Positions 1 through 12,159 of a DNA stretch of 54,208 bases are shown here, piece by piece. How positions within the stretch are numbered: the first letter of the stretch is position 1; the number at the start of each line of letters is the position of its first letter. This DNA is from Pelagophyceae sp. CCMP2097 (taxonomy: Eukaryota; Sar; Pelagophyceae). Location of the stretch: assembly GCA_026770575.1 (NCBI GenBank), contig MU657296.1:13544-67751 (forward strand), given 5' to 3'. A program made the translations under genes and the position numbers. Below the pieces are notes generated by a model that was not told where the DNA came from, made no database searches, and saw only the letters and a program-made list of their open reading frames with translations.

Positions 1-1342
1 CCAGAATTTCGATCCCTGTGGTCCTGCAGTTGACAGCCGGGCCCGAACCTTCGCAATACGGAGGCAAAATCAAGTCAAAATCAAGGTAAGGCGGCAAATA
101 AAGATTTTATCAAGTCCAAAATATTGGGGGAAACACTTGTTCACGCCCTTGCAAGGCGCCCTCCTCGAGGCTGATCATGTCACGGACACCCCGGGGGGCA
201 GGGAGGCCCATAGCGACCACGCCCACCCCCGCAGGCGGCCTCTGGGAGGCACAACTTTGCGTCACTTGAGGTCGGCTTTATCGCCGATACCCCTTGTAGG
301 AATCCCTAATCCTGCCAACGCCCAGTGGCAAGAGGGGTTCGAGTCGACGAGGCCCTTTGCTCGCGACTGCGGCGAAGACTCTACTCGCGGCAGCGGCGCC
401 GTCTCTGCCGGCGGCGAGGTCGGCGCTGCGGCGCAGCGCGACGAGGAGATGTCCGCGGCGGCGTCAGTGGACGGCGTCGGCGTCGCCGGGCAGGCTTCGA
501 CCGAGGTGGCTTTTGTTGCGCTGCGGCTGACAGCGGGCGACGCAGGCTTGGAAGCGCAACCTCTGATGCCAGTGGCCATCGTGGCGGCGGCTGCGGTCGA
601 CGCTTCAATTATGGCTTTTGCAGCGGCAACGCCCTCGGATTTGCGCACGATACCTCCAAATCAGCCGGGGCCTCGAGCTGGATACTTTGTGCAAGATGCG
701 GGGGCGAGGCCCAAGCCGCCGGACGAAGACTACCATCATTGTCTTTACATTAAAAACTTACTACGGCTGGCCCACGGAAGTTCGGAGGCAGATCCGTCGC
801 TGGAGGCGCTGAGGCGTTCCGTCGCAACCAAGCTGCGGCGCGACCAGGAGTATTCCAGGGCGCGCAGATTACGCACAAAGGTCGAAAAGGTTGGTCTGAA
901 GCCGGCGCGCAACGGCGGCGCGGCGGCGCCCGCGGTCAACCCGGCGACTGCGCCCAGTGCAGATGACGACGCGTCGGCGGCACCGCCCAGCGCCGATTTG
1001 GTGCGACGCCCGGTAGACGAGGCTTGCGAGGCATTCGAGGCGCCCGGCGGCGCGGCGGCGGCAATCGACGCGTCGTCGGCGTTCGAATCGTCGGCATTCG
1101 AGGCGGCATTCGAACCGTCGGCATTCGAGGCGTTTTCCGAGCCAGAGGCGGTGACTTTAAAGGAGGTGGCTGACGCAAAGACGACTGACGACGCGGAATC
1201 GGGCGACGGGCTCGAAGAAGGCGCGGCCGCGCCGTTCGAGCCGCAGGGCACCCGTGATGGTTTCACAGGGCCAACCTTGTACGCGGACGCGCCGTTCGAG
1301 TCCCTCGACGCAGCGTCGGCAGCTACGTTGGCGCCTTTTTGA
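1..1342 (+). other. Possible low-complexity coding stretch, doubtful
   Basis: An open frame without an ATG near its 5' end runs from about 137 to 1342. It is rich in Ala, Glu and Ser, and its last third repeats a short Ser-Ala-Phe-Glu motif (about 1080-1140). The opposite strand is also open here, which is common in GC-rich DNA, so openness is weak evidence. It may be the 5' part of the Kelch gene that follows, since a splice-acceptor-like CAG lies at 1347-1349, or it may be non-coding. No domain is recognised. Confidence 0.25.
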
Positions 1343-1349
1343 ACTACAG

Positions 1350-1814
1350 GACCAAAAGGGGCGTCGGCTGCACGGGCGCCTTTGGCGTGACGAGCGGCAG
1401 GTGGTCGAGCAGTTATTGCGCGGCCGTGTCCGTCGACGCGCAGCATGTCCTCATCATCGGCGGCGAGGGCTCGTGGGGCGCGATATTGGCCACGACGGAA
1501 CTGCTCGACCTCGTGACGATGGACTTCGAGCCTGGGCTGACCATGCAGACTGCGCGGCGCAGCCGTCGGGCTCAGCGTCGGCGCCGCCGTCGGACTGCGC
1601 CGGCCACGCAGCTTTTTTACTCGACTCTGCGGAGGGACCACGGATCCTCGTGATCGGCGGCGAAACTCCGAGGACGCGCGAAGACGACTCGGACGACGAC
1701 TCGGACGACGAGCCGGACGACGAGCCGGAGGAGGAAACGCGTGACGGTTCGAGCACGGAGGTGCTCGCCGTCGAGGACCGAGGGGGCGCGCGGACGGCGC
1801 GCCGCCGGCGGTGA
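1350..1814 (+). CDS. Kelch-repeat protein fragment
   Basis: Two Kelch-like blades are visible. The first reads VLIIGG, then TTELLDL, then MDFEPGLTMQTAR. The second reads RILVIGG, then an Asp/Glu-rich insert, then STEVLAV. They lie in different frames. A GT-AG intron in about 1550-1610 (donor GTCGGG, acceptor ACGCAG) would join them in phase. A further sensible C-terminus ending at the TGA at 1889-1891 is in yet another frame, so there may be another splice or a sequence error near 1790. Kelch blades form beta-propellers used for protein binding. Too few blades are visible for a closed propeller, so the gene is partial or its 5' exons were missed. The exact start is not known. Confidence 0.45.
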   Translation, partial: DQKGRRLHGRLWRDERQVVEQLLRGRVRRRAACPHHRRRGLVGRDIGHDGTARPRDDGLRAWADHADCAAQPSGSASAPPSDCAGHAAFLLDSAEGPRILVIGGETPRTREDDSDDDSDDEPDDEPEEETRDGSSTEVLAVEDRGGARTARRRR

Positions 1815-2046
1815 CGGAGCCCATCGAGGCCATCGACGCTGCGACCATCCCGACGAAGAAGCGGACCGTAAATTATAAGATGCGCCTGTGAATAAGACGA
1901 CGCAAAGGCCCCGCGTGTCCTCGTGGGACATCCTTGAGGCGGCGCCCTCTGGCATGGCGTTGAGGATGCTGATCCCACACTGTCGTCGGCTGTCGAAGTG
2001 AGGGGGGTCCTCGGCGGGCGGTCCCCGGGCTTCTTGAGACGATGTG

Positions 2047-4903
2047 TTAGATGGTGGGCTCGTCTACTTGGTACTCGAAGAGGCGGAGCTTGAGTTGGGC
2101 GATTTCGTGCGCGGAAGAAGTGGCAGTCTGGATGAGTTGGTCCTGCAGCGCCTTGATCCTTTGGTCTTTCGCCTGCATCAGCAGCGAAGTTTCCACCTTG
2201 GCCTCGGGCTTGCCGTTTGGCTTGCCGGGACGCGCGCGGAGATTGCCCAGCTGATTTTCGATCAAATCTTCCATTTTCGAGATGACCGACTCCTGCATCG
2301 AGATGGTCGTCTGATACGCCTCAATTTTCTGGTGCTCCTTTTGCAGCCGTTGAATAAACGCGGCCTGCGTCGTGTGCGCCTTTTGGAGGTGCGCAAACTT
2401 TGCAGAGACGTTGTCCGCGTCCGTCGCCTGAGCGGCTTGGAGGCGCATCTGCTCCTTGGCGGCATTCAGTGCCACCTGCAAAGCGTCGTTCTCGCGCCGA
2501 AGACGCGTGCACAAGTCCACCAGAGCGTCGCGCACGCCCGGCCGCGGCGATGGGGCCTCGTTTAATCCGAGGGCGTCTTCCAACCGCTTTGAGTCTGTCT
2601 TCCGCTGCTTCTCCAACCGATCCATCTCCTGCCTCACCGCAGAAGCGTCGTGCTCCGCAGCCCGGCGGGCGCGCCGCAGGTCCGCGATCTCGGCGCCGCA
2701 CTGCCGGAGGGCGTCGTCGCGCTTCTCGAGATCGGAGACGAGGCGTTGGACTTGCATTTGTAAATGCGTCGCCTCCTCACCCCGCGCCTGCGACGCTTGC
2801 ACGTGCGGCGACGCCGGGCCGCGCGATGCGGTGCCGCGGCGGCCGCGCGAGCTCGTAGGGGCTTCCCAATCCGTCTCTGTCACTAAAGCAGCCATGAAAG
2901 GTTGCGGCGGCCGCGGCGTCAGCCTGCGCGGCGTCGCCGCAAGCGTGGAAGCGGGCCGCGCGTCCTCCACGGCCGCGGCCGTGTCATCGGCGGTCTCGAA
3001 TCTTAAAGTGCCTCGAAGCTTTCCGAGCGTCGTGGCCATACTCCGCCCAAGCCCTTGGCTCTGCGGCGACGCCCCGCCCGACTGCGCGTCGGGAGGCGCG
3101 GCGACGGCCGCCGCGAGGACGGACGCCTCGAAGGCGCAGTTGGGCGACGATTCGGCGCGCGTCCGAGCTTGGACGTCTGGGACGACGGCGTAACCGGTGA
3201 ACAGAGCTTGGACGTCTGGGACGACTGCGTAACCGATGAAATCGAATGATGCCTCTTCATACACCTCCAGAACCAGCGCCATGCTGCCCGCCCGCCCCGG
3301 GTACGTGGAGACGGACGGGTGCGCGCCGTCGTAGCCTTCGGGCGGCTCCAACGCAAAGACTGCTTCGTCATCCTTTTTCCAAAAGATCACGCCCTCGACG
3401 TCTGCGACTTCAGAGGCCAGCGTCGAGGTCCGATGCGCGTTGAGAGGCGAGTCCAGCGACTCGTCGCCCGGCCTGCAGACAAGGCGCTTCAAGGACATCG
3501 GTCTTGGCGAGAGGTACTTCCTTGGTCGCGAATCGACGCGTCCCAAACCCTTCAGTCAAAACTCACAGCGTCGGCGGCCGCTGTTCCCAGGCCTCGAGGA
3601 CGGCGTCGACGTGCTTCGCGTCGACGAGCTGCACCACCGCGCGGAGCCTGCGCGCCTCGCTGCCGTCGGCGCCGGTGAGAGAGAGCGCGCCGACAAAGAG
3701 GCGGCGCGCGTAGGCTAACGTGGGGTCCGCCGGCGCCACGCTACGCGGGATTTTTTACGGACCAAAACGAAGCTCGTCGGCATGCGTCGGGGTGTACGCA
3801 CTTGACGTAGAGCGTGGCGACGACGGCGTTCTCCGCGTCGGTGCACTGCAGCGAGAGTTCGTACGCGTTGTACGCCACCAGTCGCTTCAGGTCCACGCTC
3901 GCCGCGCCCACGACCTCGCCTGCGTCTCGTCGTCCGCTTAGAGATGGGAGCGGCGCAAACGCACCGTCGCCGGCCTGGAGCTCGAATCGAAGGCTCTCGT
4001 CCGTGGAAGCGTCGAACGACGAGGGGTCCTGCGTGGCACCGTCAAACGACCACGTCCAAAAAGGCGCCTGGAGGGACGGCACCAGGCTCTCCGCCTCTTA
4101 GAGACGCACGAGCTGGAGCCGAAGTTGCGAATTCCAAATCGGCTCCGCGGATGGCGATGCCAGCGGGCCCCGCGCCTCGGCCTCGCGCGTCGAAACCACG
4201 ACGCGGTACCTACTCCGTCGTTTTCGCAATACGGGTCTGCCCCCGGCGTGTCTCTCGACTGCGCCACATGTTGGCGCGGGTGTGCACGCGGCGGACTCGG
4301 CGGCCTTTGCCCGTCGGAGTTTCACGACGACTGCCGCGGAGAGCTCGGCGGGCCCGTCCTGCGGCGCGGCGGCGGCGCCGACTTGGATGCCGAGGCGGAG
4401 CTTTCCAACCTATTCCGCATGTTCCATCGATGAGAGCGCATGTTCCACTGAGGAGAGTTCCACTGAGGAGAGCGCATGTCCCACCCCGGCCGTCCCACGG
4501 GAGGAGGTGTACGAGGGTTGAGTTGCCACGGTCGAAGCTGTACGGGGAAACGCACGGGTATGTCTGCGTTTTCGCGCTTGCGGAGAAACGTGAGGCTGTG
4601 CTGGACGGCGCCGGCTCTATCCGGGAACAGCTGGACTGAAGAGGTCCCCAGGAGCTGCGGCGCGTCAAACGCGCCCGCTTCCGTGCGCGGCAGCACGACG
4701 TACGCCTCCAGGCTCAGGACGTGCTCGCCGGAAGCGTTTGCGACTTCAAACTCGGTCAAGTCGAAGACTTTTGCAAAGACCGGAGCCGCGGAAGCCGCCG
4801 ACACCTCCGTCCGCACGCGCTTGCCGCCGTCGATCTGCATGCTGATAAAGTACGGGCACTGCTTCGCGAACTGCACATCATAAAGCTGCAGCGAGCACGC
4901 CAT
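2047..4903 (-). CDS. C2-domain and coiled-coil protein, CCD33-like
   Basis: This multi-exon gene starts at ATG 4903 (MACSLQLYDVQF) and ends at TAA 2047. Exon 1 holds a C2-like fold with a PYFISMQIDGGKRVRTE strand pair. Further exons read VGKLRLGIQVG, YRVVVSTREAE to LRLQL, APFWTWSFDG to VATLYVK, and PTLAYARRLFVGALSLTG. They suggest two or three C2 units. An in-frame TAA at 4098-4100 lies inside a 42-bp intron (GTGCGT to CTCCAG). The last exon (to 2047) ends in about 250 residues of coiled coil. C2 units followed by a C-terminal coil resemble CCDC33 proteins; that match is from memory and moderate. No Asp-rich calcium loops are obvious, so the C2 units probably bind protein or lipid without calcium. 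A 13-residue tandem duplication lies near 3171-3240. Confidence 0.6.
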
Positions 4904-5060
4904 GGCCCCGCCCCGCCCGGGCCCGGCCGGCACGCCCGTTCCGCCGCTACCCGTCGCCAAAAGCCTGCATCATAAACGCGCGCCGGCCGGAAGCGCGCGG
5001 GGCGCCGGCGCCGCGGGCTCTGCGGCGGTGGTCCGTTTGGCCCCATCTCCCGTTGGAGGG
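4904..5060. promoter_or_regulatory. Short divergent intergenic spacer
   Basis: Only 157 bp separate the ATG of the C2/coiled-coil gene (-) from the ATG of the next gene (+). Promoters for both must lie here or inside the 5' ends of the genes. I see no clear TATA box. This is inferred from position only. Confidence 0.35.
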
Positions 5061-5662
5061 ATGAGCCAGATCGAGTGGATTCGGTGCCTGTACACCTTGA
5101 ACGTGTCGAAAAAGAGAAGGAGCAAGTTGGAAGGACTCCTCCGAATCTCCGGCGGCAAGACGGTGCGTCCCTCGAACACGGCCCGCGGCCAAAGCGCGTC
5201 GCGAGAGGACGGCGCTCCATGGACCGGGATGGCGCTCCTTGCACCGGGATGGCGCTCGTGAGACGTGTCCTGCGCAGGTGACGCTCTACGAATTTCGAGA
5301 CGGCGCAAAAGGCCAAAAGGTCCTCGACGACTCTGCGGCGCTGGCCCCGGGCGAGATTACAAACCTCCAAAGTGCGTCCCGTAAACGCGAAGAGTGCGTT
5401 CATTGTGTCGTAGGCCGGGGCTACCTCGGTGGAGCGCAGAGCGTCGACGAGGAGTTTACTCTCCTCCTGCCGCGCAACGTCGGCGTCACCGTCGAAAACG
5501 CACACGATAACGCCGCCGGCGCGGCCGCGCCGGCGACGAACAAGTGAGCTCCGAGGAAGCAGTCTGCGACGCAGCCGCAGGCACCGCGGGACGCGCTGTG
5601 ACGCCGCCTCGCAGGCCTTCGCGGCGGCCGGCGATGCAGATGCTGCGGGCGACGACGTTTGA
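5061..5662 (+). CDS. Small four-exon protein, perhaps VPS11-N-terminus-like
   Basis: Four exons join in phase: 5061-5162, 5278-5371, 5414-5543 and 5581-5662. They encode 135 residues from ATG 5061 (MSQIEWIRC) to TGA 5660-5662. All introns follow the local GTGCGT/GTGAG to YAG pattern. The middle reads VTLYEFRDGAKGQKVLDD, then APGEITNLQ, then RGYLGG. Its spacing loosely recalls the start of VPS11 propellers (aromatic-rich strand, then a GRG-type turn), but the protein ends far too early for VPS11 and I treat it as unknown. The end overlaps the earliest possible start (5634) of the next gene, so one of the two models needs trimming. Confidence 0.4.
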
Positions 5663-5732
5663 CGACGTGCGCCGGCCCGAGTGCGCCCCTGGGTCGAAAC
5701 GCGCCGCGCCGCTGCCGGGCGCGCGCGCGGCC

Positions 5733-8119
5733 ATGAAGCCCTTCGCCTCGCCCACCCTCTGCCAGCCGGCGGCGCTGCGCGTGCCACTCGTCGCGCGCCA
5801 GGAGGCGGACGCGTCGCACAACAGCATGCCTGTCGCGCTCGTCGACGACAGCTGGGGCGACGACCTTTGGGACACAGACGGCCCCGCAGCGGTAATGCAC
5901 GACGACGACGACGGCCCCGCGACGGTCCTGGACGACGACGACGGCCCCGCGGTCATGCACGACGACGACGACGGCCCCGTGATTGTCCTGCATGAGGACG
6001 GCGACGACTACTACGCGCGCCGGCGCGACTCCGCCCTCCACCACGACGAAAACGAGGGCCACCGCCACCAGCCCACCGTCCTCCACGAAGACGGCAACAG
6101 CGACGACGAGGGAGAGTGAGTGCCGTAATCCTCTGCTGTCCTCCGCGACTCGATTGCGTAGGCTCATAGACTATTACAAAAAGGAAGAGCCGGAGCAGCA
6201 GCACGCCGCCGCGCGCCGGCCGACGGTCCCGGCCGCGCCCGCGTCGCCGCCGCTAGTCTCGGCCGCGGCGCCGTGCGCGTCGCCGCCCTGCGCGGCCGTG
6301 CGCGGCTACGGCGATGACAGCGCGTCGCGCGCGTCCGAGTTTGACGAGTTTGACGACGGCAGCATCGACTACGCCGCGCTGCAAGAGTCCGCCGACGCGG
6401 CGATCGAGGCTGCCGCGCGCGCACGGCCGCCGCCGGCGTCGCCGGCGTCGCCGGCGTCGACGACGCGCGCGCCGTCCGAGCCATCGTCGCCGCGCGACGA
6501 CGAACAGTTCCAGCGCACGTGCGACGACGACGACGACGACCACAAATGGCTCCAGCAAGACGCGGACGAGGCGCGCGACTCGTCGCCCGCCGCAAACGTC
6601 GACGAAAAAAACGTCGACGGCGGCGGCTGGATGCAGACGCGTGCCGCGCCATCCAACGATTCGCCCGCGTTCAAGCTGCAGAGCCGCGCGCCTGCCTCGA
6701 CGGCGCCAGGCGACGCTCTGTCCGACGACGATTTTGACTATGGCCGAGGCGAATCGTTCAGCCGCCGCGACTCGCCCAGCCGCCGCGACTCGTTCGGGGA
6801 CAAGAGCCGCTCGCCATCGCCTCGGGGCGACGCCGGCAGGCGCGCGCGGCCGGCGAGCGGCGCTGCGTCCGCCGCACCTGCGGGAGACGACTGGATGGGT
6901 CGGATGTCCGCGCCGGCTGCGAAACGCGCGAAAAAGCGTAATCCGCCAAAGGCACAAAAGCCAAAGGCGCCAAAGCCCGCGCGGCAACCGGCGAAGAAGA
7001 AGGCGAACGCCGCCATGTTCTTCGACGGCGAGATTGGTGCGCTGAAAAGTAGCAAAAGTAGCAAGACCAGTAGCAAGACCATGGTCATCGACGACTCCTC
7101 CGACGACGCCATCGAGGACATCGAGGAAGACGACCCCATCGACGACGACGTTCACGTCGTCCGCGCGCCGGTGCGGACGCCGTCAGCTCTGCGGAGCCAA
7201 GGGTCCGCTTCCCGCAGCCACGCGTCGAGTTGTTCCGTGCTGGATTTCGACGGCGGCGGCCTTTCTCGCGCCGCCCCGCAACCGCCGCACGTGCTCTGGG
7301 TCGGCGGCGACGACTTGGAGTCGTCGCAGACGCCGCCGCCCTCGCCGCCGTCGTGCGCGTCGGAGGACGAAGCGGTCTCGCAAGACTACAAGAGCGCGTC
7401 GCAAGATACCGACTGGTCGGCTTTCGAGGCGGTTTCGCCGCGGCACCGCAGGGACGCCATCGACCTTTCTTCGCCGCCGGCGTCGCAGGACGCGCTGGCC
7501 GCGTATGGCGCGCCCGTTGAGACTTGCGCATCTGACGCGCTTTTCAACGAAAAACTCAACGCCGACGCCCGCGACGCCGCCCGCGCGAAACGCAGGGCGC
7601 GCAGGGCGAGGTTGGACGAGGGCAACGACGCCGAGGTGCGCCTTCTGTGGAGCTTTGGCGTGGAGCCGAAAGGCTCCTCGGAAAAACGTCACCCGCCGCC
7701 CCGCCAACGATGTGCATGGTAGGCCGACGCGCTCGAGTCGGCGCAGAAGTACCTCTACGGCGCCGTGCGGGCCGAGGAGTCGGTTCGGCACGTCTCTCGC
7801 GCAAAGCGCCGGCGCCGTGAATGGACGACGAATTCGAGAGGTTTCGTATATGTCATCGCTTGAACCCCCCCTTTCTTAGGCTTCTTTGGAAGAGGCCGTG
7901 GACCTCGTCACGGACCCCATGCTGTTTACGTACCGCCACGCGCGCAGCATCGCCACCGCGGAGCCGTCTCCCTTTGCGGCCATCCGATGGGCGGTCCGTT
8001 TCGCGCCGCGGCAAAGCGTGCCGCGAAACGTTTTCGACACGGCCAACGAGACGCTTCGCCGCCTCGACGACGGCTCGCTCCTCGCCGAGTTCCGCGCGCA
8101 CGAGCTGAACGACGGCTGA
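5733..8119 (+). CDS. Acidic, Ser-rich, probably nuclear protein of unknown function
   Basis: Exons 5733-6115, 6162-7659, 7723-7791 and 7880-8119 join in phase to about 729 residues. An in-frame ATG at 5634 is an alternative start. Near the N-terminus a ten-residue unit of the type AVMHDDDDGP is repeated about three times (5885-5980). The long central exon is acidic and Ser/Pro-rich. It has a strongly basic block, KRAKKRNPPKAQKPKAP, that could be a nuclear localisation signal, and a VIDDSSDD stretch resembling a SUMO-interacting motif. Only the last 120 residues look folded (ALESAQKYLYGAVRAEES, then LEEAVDLVTDPMLFTYRHA). I do not recognise the family. The phase-0 splice CAC|GTCTCT at 7791 was chosen because it joins this C-terminal helix-rich part. 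Confidence 0.6.
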
Positions 8120-8358
8120 CCGCGGTTGGAGTAACCCACCCGACTTGGCACCAAAAGGCGCCACGTGCCGATTTGGGGCAAGACGCGCGTCGTGGACGGT
8201 TCGGGCGTGGATTTGATCCGTCGAAAAGTGAATCCAAGGGGGGTTCTTCGATGTGGGCTGTTTTTCCAAGTGGGAGGATGTTGTCGCGATGTTAGAAGCG
8301 ACCGAATTCTGTTTCTATAGGATTCCTATTGATTTTATTTTTAAAAACATTTAAATCA

Positions 8359-11300
8359 TCAATAACTCGAGTCTTCGACAAACGCGGCCTCGTCCTTGAG
8401 GAGCCTTTGCGCGAGGAAGGCGCGATCCTTGTTTGAGATCAACCCCATCTTGTGCATACGCTCGTACGTCTCGTTCTGGTACGTCAGCAGCCTCTGCGCT
8501 GTAATCCGCGCGTTCAGCGTCCGCAGCAGCCCCGGCCTCACCGTGGCCAGCATGGCGGAAGCGGCGCTGACTTGGGCGCTGGCTTCTCCGCGGATAAGGT
8601 CCGGAAGGGTGCGCAGGTGCGCGTACGCCCCGAAGTGGCGCCACAGAGCGGCAGTCTCGTGGATCACCTACGGGACCCTCGTATCCGTAGTCGCGTAGTG
8701 ACGCGAGTCCGTAGTCGCGTGAGTCTGGACGGTTTGCCGACACTCACCACCGAGTGCGCCTTGACAAATGCCATCAAGGCGTAGAGTATCTCGACTTCGA
8801 CTTCTGAATACCTATCTTGCCCGTCCAACGTTGCGAGGCCTATCCACGTGTCCCGCTCAAACGCCTTTATCAAACTCACTCGTCTGCGGCGGTGGCGTGC
8901 AGCGCTTGCCGGTCGCGCCTCCGCTGCGGGACCCTGGCCCGCAATTTTCGGACTTGTCTGTCGAAGAAGGCGGGCAGGTTTCGGCAAGGCGCTAGAGAGA
9001 GTCCTCCTTTTGCGTTTAAATCGACGCAAGACCGAATAAACTCAAAGTCGCAGAGCCTGTCCTCGACGTGGTCCGTCGCCGTCTCGACGGCGGTGAGGAG
9101 TATGAGGGCGGCGTCGGACTTGTAAGGTATAAAACCCGTCTCGACCAAGCCGAGGTATTCTGCTTTCAGGACCCTAAAATATATTTCTCGCATCGTCCGC
9201 AACAACCCCCGAGTGTGCTTCGCGCCCCCGCCCGGCGCGGCGTCACCGCCGCCCGGCGCGGCGTCGATCCACTCGGCGTCGAAGAGCTGACGTCCGCTTT
9301 GCGCGCCGCCCGGGGCCCGCGGCTGGAGAGCCTCGCGGAGCAAAGAGACGTGGCGGAGGACGATCTCTTCCGAGACGTCGACGACCTACAAGTGTCATCG
9401 GGAAGAGGCGCTCGAGGCAATTAAAGGACTTTTGAGATAAAGGCAATTAAAGCACCTTGGCCATTTTGAGAAAATGTCTTCGCATCTTCTTGGCAGTGAC
9501 GAGTTCAGCGTATTCCCGTAAATGACTCGTCCACTCGTCCGTCCTGGACAAACCCAGCCGGTCCAGCACCCACGCAGAAGACCAGCCGTTGATTAACAGC
9601 GTCAGGAAGGACCCGCCAGACGTGAGCACGAGCACCTAGAGGGATATCCTCGCGCAAAGGGTACAGGATCCCCGCTCACCTGCTGCCCTCGCTTGCTCCA
9701 TGCGGCCTTTGAGTCGGACACGACCCTGAACTTTTCCTCGACGACTAAAGCGAGAGCGAGGCCGATGGCGCCGCGAAGGCCCGTCCAACTCATAAAGACA
9801 AACTCCCTTTTCCCTAAACGCTTCCCCACCGGCGTCCTTCTGTCAAAGCACTGTATCCAGGGCCAGACGAGAGCGAGCATGCCCGCGCGGATCACGATCA
9901 AAGCAAACCACGTGTAGACCATGACACCTACCGCCGGGGGTCGATTCCACACGTCACGCGTGGGGGGTTCTCGGTGCCCCGCCACGGACCAATGTCTGTA
10001 GGCCCAAACCAGTTGCCGCTGCCGCCGCCGCGGTACCAGTTCTCGCAGAGGATTCTGCCGGTGATGGCCCCGGCCAGGATGAAGATCATGGTGTTGCCGA
10101 CGTACCTCGTGTTTCCCAACATTGAGATAGGAATCCCAACTATTCCTATATTTCCCACGTTGAGATAGGAATCCCAACTATTCCTAGAGTAAAACAAGCT
10201 CGGCTCACTCCAAGTACTCCCAAACGTCGCGCATCGTCTCCGGCGACTGAATGTCCGCTGCCGCGTACTTGGAGACGAAGATGCCCGCGCAGACGCAGCT
10301 GAGGATGCCCGACGACGACGCCACCTGCATTTCGTCGGCGTGGACAGACGACCTTTGCAAGAGGTGTTTGCGCTCTCCAGAGTCCCCCCTCGCGGCGCCG
10401 GCTTGCCTGGTCCGCGACGTAGTACGACGTGTAAGCGGTGGCGACGGTGACGGAGAGCTGCAGGGTGGTGTCGACTTGGACGAACTTGCGAGACGTCACG
10501 CGCAGCAACACCTACTGGAAACGGCTGGAAGGCATCGCGCGCGGCTGTCGCGGAGAAAAGCCACGGGCCAACCTCCGGTCTCGCCTCTGCGCTGCCCGTC
10601 GCAGTTTCAGTCTGCACCGAGCCGTGCCTCGTCCCCTCTGTCGAAAAAGTCGACGCGGCCCCGCACCACGGCGGCGAGGCCGAACCCTGCGCCGATGAGT
10701 GGGCCACCGAGGGTCATGCGGGCGAAGAAGGCGGCGATTGAGGTCGCGGACTTGTACTTTTCATTGCCTTGTGCGAGCGACAGGAACAGCCAAAACAAAA
10801 CAACTGCAGTCCCATCATTCAGCAGCGCCTCGCCCGTGATGACCATCGTCATCGCGGGAGACGCGCCGAGCGTCTGAAGCAAGGCGACGACGGCCACCGG
10901 ATCCGTGGCCTACGTTTTTGCGGTCCTTTTGCTCACCGTCCCCCCGCTCACCGAGCTGATGGCACCAAACGTGCAGGCGAAGAAGAAGGGCCAGTCGTAG
11001 GGCGTACAGGCCCAGACGAAGACGCCGATGGCGAAGGCCGACATGAGAACGCCCGGGCCGGCGAGCATCAAGCATTGCGGGAGCTTTGCCCAGAACAAGT
11101 GCGCATTGAGTTGTAAAGCGTCCTATCAAGAAGCGTGACGGGATTCGCGAATAAGGAAACGCACGCCGAAGATGAGGATCGGGAGGAACGAGATTAATAA
11201 AAGCTCCGGGTCGATGTGCTCCCAGAGGCGAATGGACCTACGGCGCAATCAGCCGGGTCAACGTGCTCCCACGGACCTCGACAACACGCCCAACGACTCG

Positions 11301-11548
11301 TCCGAGGCGTGGTCGACGCCGGCGTAGATCATGCCCTCGACGAAGATGACCATGGTGTAAGGGGCGGACAGTTCGAAGCGGTCTAAAGCCCATAGAGTCA
11401 CCGTGCCCATGAACAGCGCCACCCCGATAAAGATGACCGCCTCATACGGCCGGCCATTGTCGTGATCGTCGTCGTCGTCGTCATCGTCGTGCGACTCTGC
11501 TGCGATGGAGGGCAGCACGAGGGCAAGCACGACCAGCGGCAGCCACAT
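8359..11548 (-). CDS. SOS1-like Na+/H+ antiporter (CPA1 family)
   Basis: Starts at ATG 11548 with a signal-like helix (MWLPLVVLALVLPSIA) and an Asp/His-rich run, then many short exons. Family motifs in order are ATDPVAVVALLQTLGASP and ITGEALLNDGTAVVLF (ion-binding and exchange core of CPA1 antiporters), NTMIFILAGAITG, then FMSWTGLRGAIGLALAL. After the membrane part come INGWSSAWVLDRLGL and KAEYLGLVETGFIPYKSDAAL, typical of the SOS1 cytosolic linker. The last exon ends VEDSSY at TAA 8359. Such proteins export Na+ across the plasma membrane in exchange for H+. Plant SOS1 continues with a cyclic-nucleotide-binding domain that is not seen here. Introns are short; one holds a 39-bp tandem duplication (10112-10188). 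Family is confident; individual exon borders are approximate. Confidence 0.85.
10112..10188. repeat. 39-bp tandem duplication inside an antiporter intron
   Basis: Two copies with 39-bp period start at 10112 and 10151. Both share TTTCCCA, then TTGAGATAGGAATCCCAAC and TATTCCTA. They lie between the exons ending DVWEYLE and starting YVGNTMIF, so they appear intronic. The TAGGAAT/ATTCCTA words resemble a motif repeated elsewhere in the window. Confidence 0.8.
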
Positions 11549-12159
11549 CCGCTTATCCGCCCGAGCCCCGCGCGCCCGGCGCTCTTCGTTGGATGGCCCT
11601 TGGGCGGTGCGGCGCGCCTCTTGACGGCCCTCGGGCGTGGAAGCCCTCGGAGACTGGAGGCTCACCTGAGAGCACGTCCAGTCGTTCCCCGAACATCGGG
11701 AATGTTTCTGGAAGCTCGCTTGCCTTGCAGAATTGTTTAGCGTTAAACCTCGCTGCCGAGTCCTCACTTGGTCGGTCGAGCCATCCCTGGCCGTCTCCTG
11801 CCCGTTCAGCCCCATTGGGCCACCTCACGTGGCGTTCGTGTGGGTGGTGGATCTCGGTGCCGCCCGCCTCTTCGCGTCGCGCTAGGTGGCAAAGAGGAAG
11901 GTAGCGGTTCTTGCGTCGAAATCGGCAGGTGCCAACGACACAGACTGCGTCTCGGTCACGCGGGTGGGTCATCCGGTCGAAACACTGGATATGTGCGCGG
12001 GGGGTTCTTCGGTCAGAGTCGCCAAAGCGGCCTGTCCGGCGGGTTTTCTCCTTTTCAGGGAGAGGGGTGTAATGTAATGTAATAGGAATCACAGGATGTC
12101 CAGTCCCGGAGGACCTTCTCCTGGCCTAGTCAGATCAACCAACTTAGCACGAATTTGAT
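11549..12159. other. No gene recognised, 5' flank of the antiporter
   Basis: Open frames exist on both strands but none reads as a known protein or continues across a clear splice. The 5' untranslated region and promoter of the minus-strand antiporter should lie here. The stretch runs into the assembly gap. Confidence 0.4.

Noticed and set aside
11553..12092. Minus-strand IQCFDR reading resembling part of the antiporter (WIQCFDR)
   Set aside because: Only six residues agree and the surrounding reading is unrelated; treated as chance.
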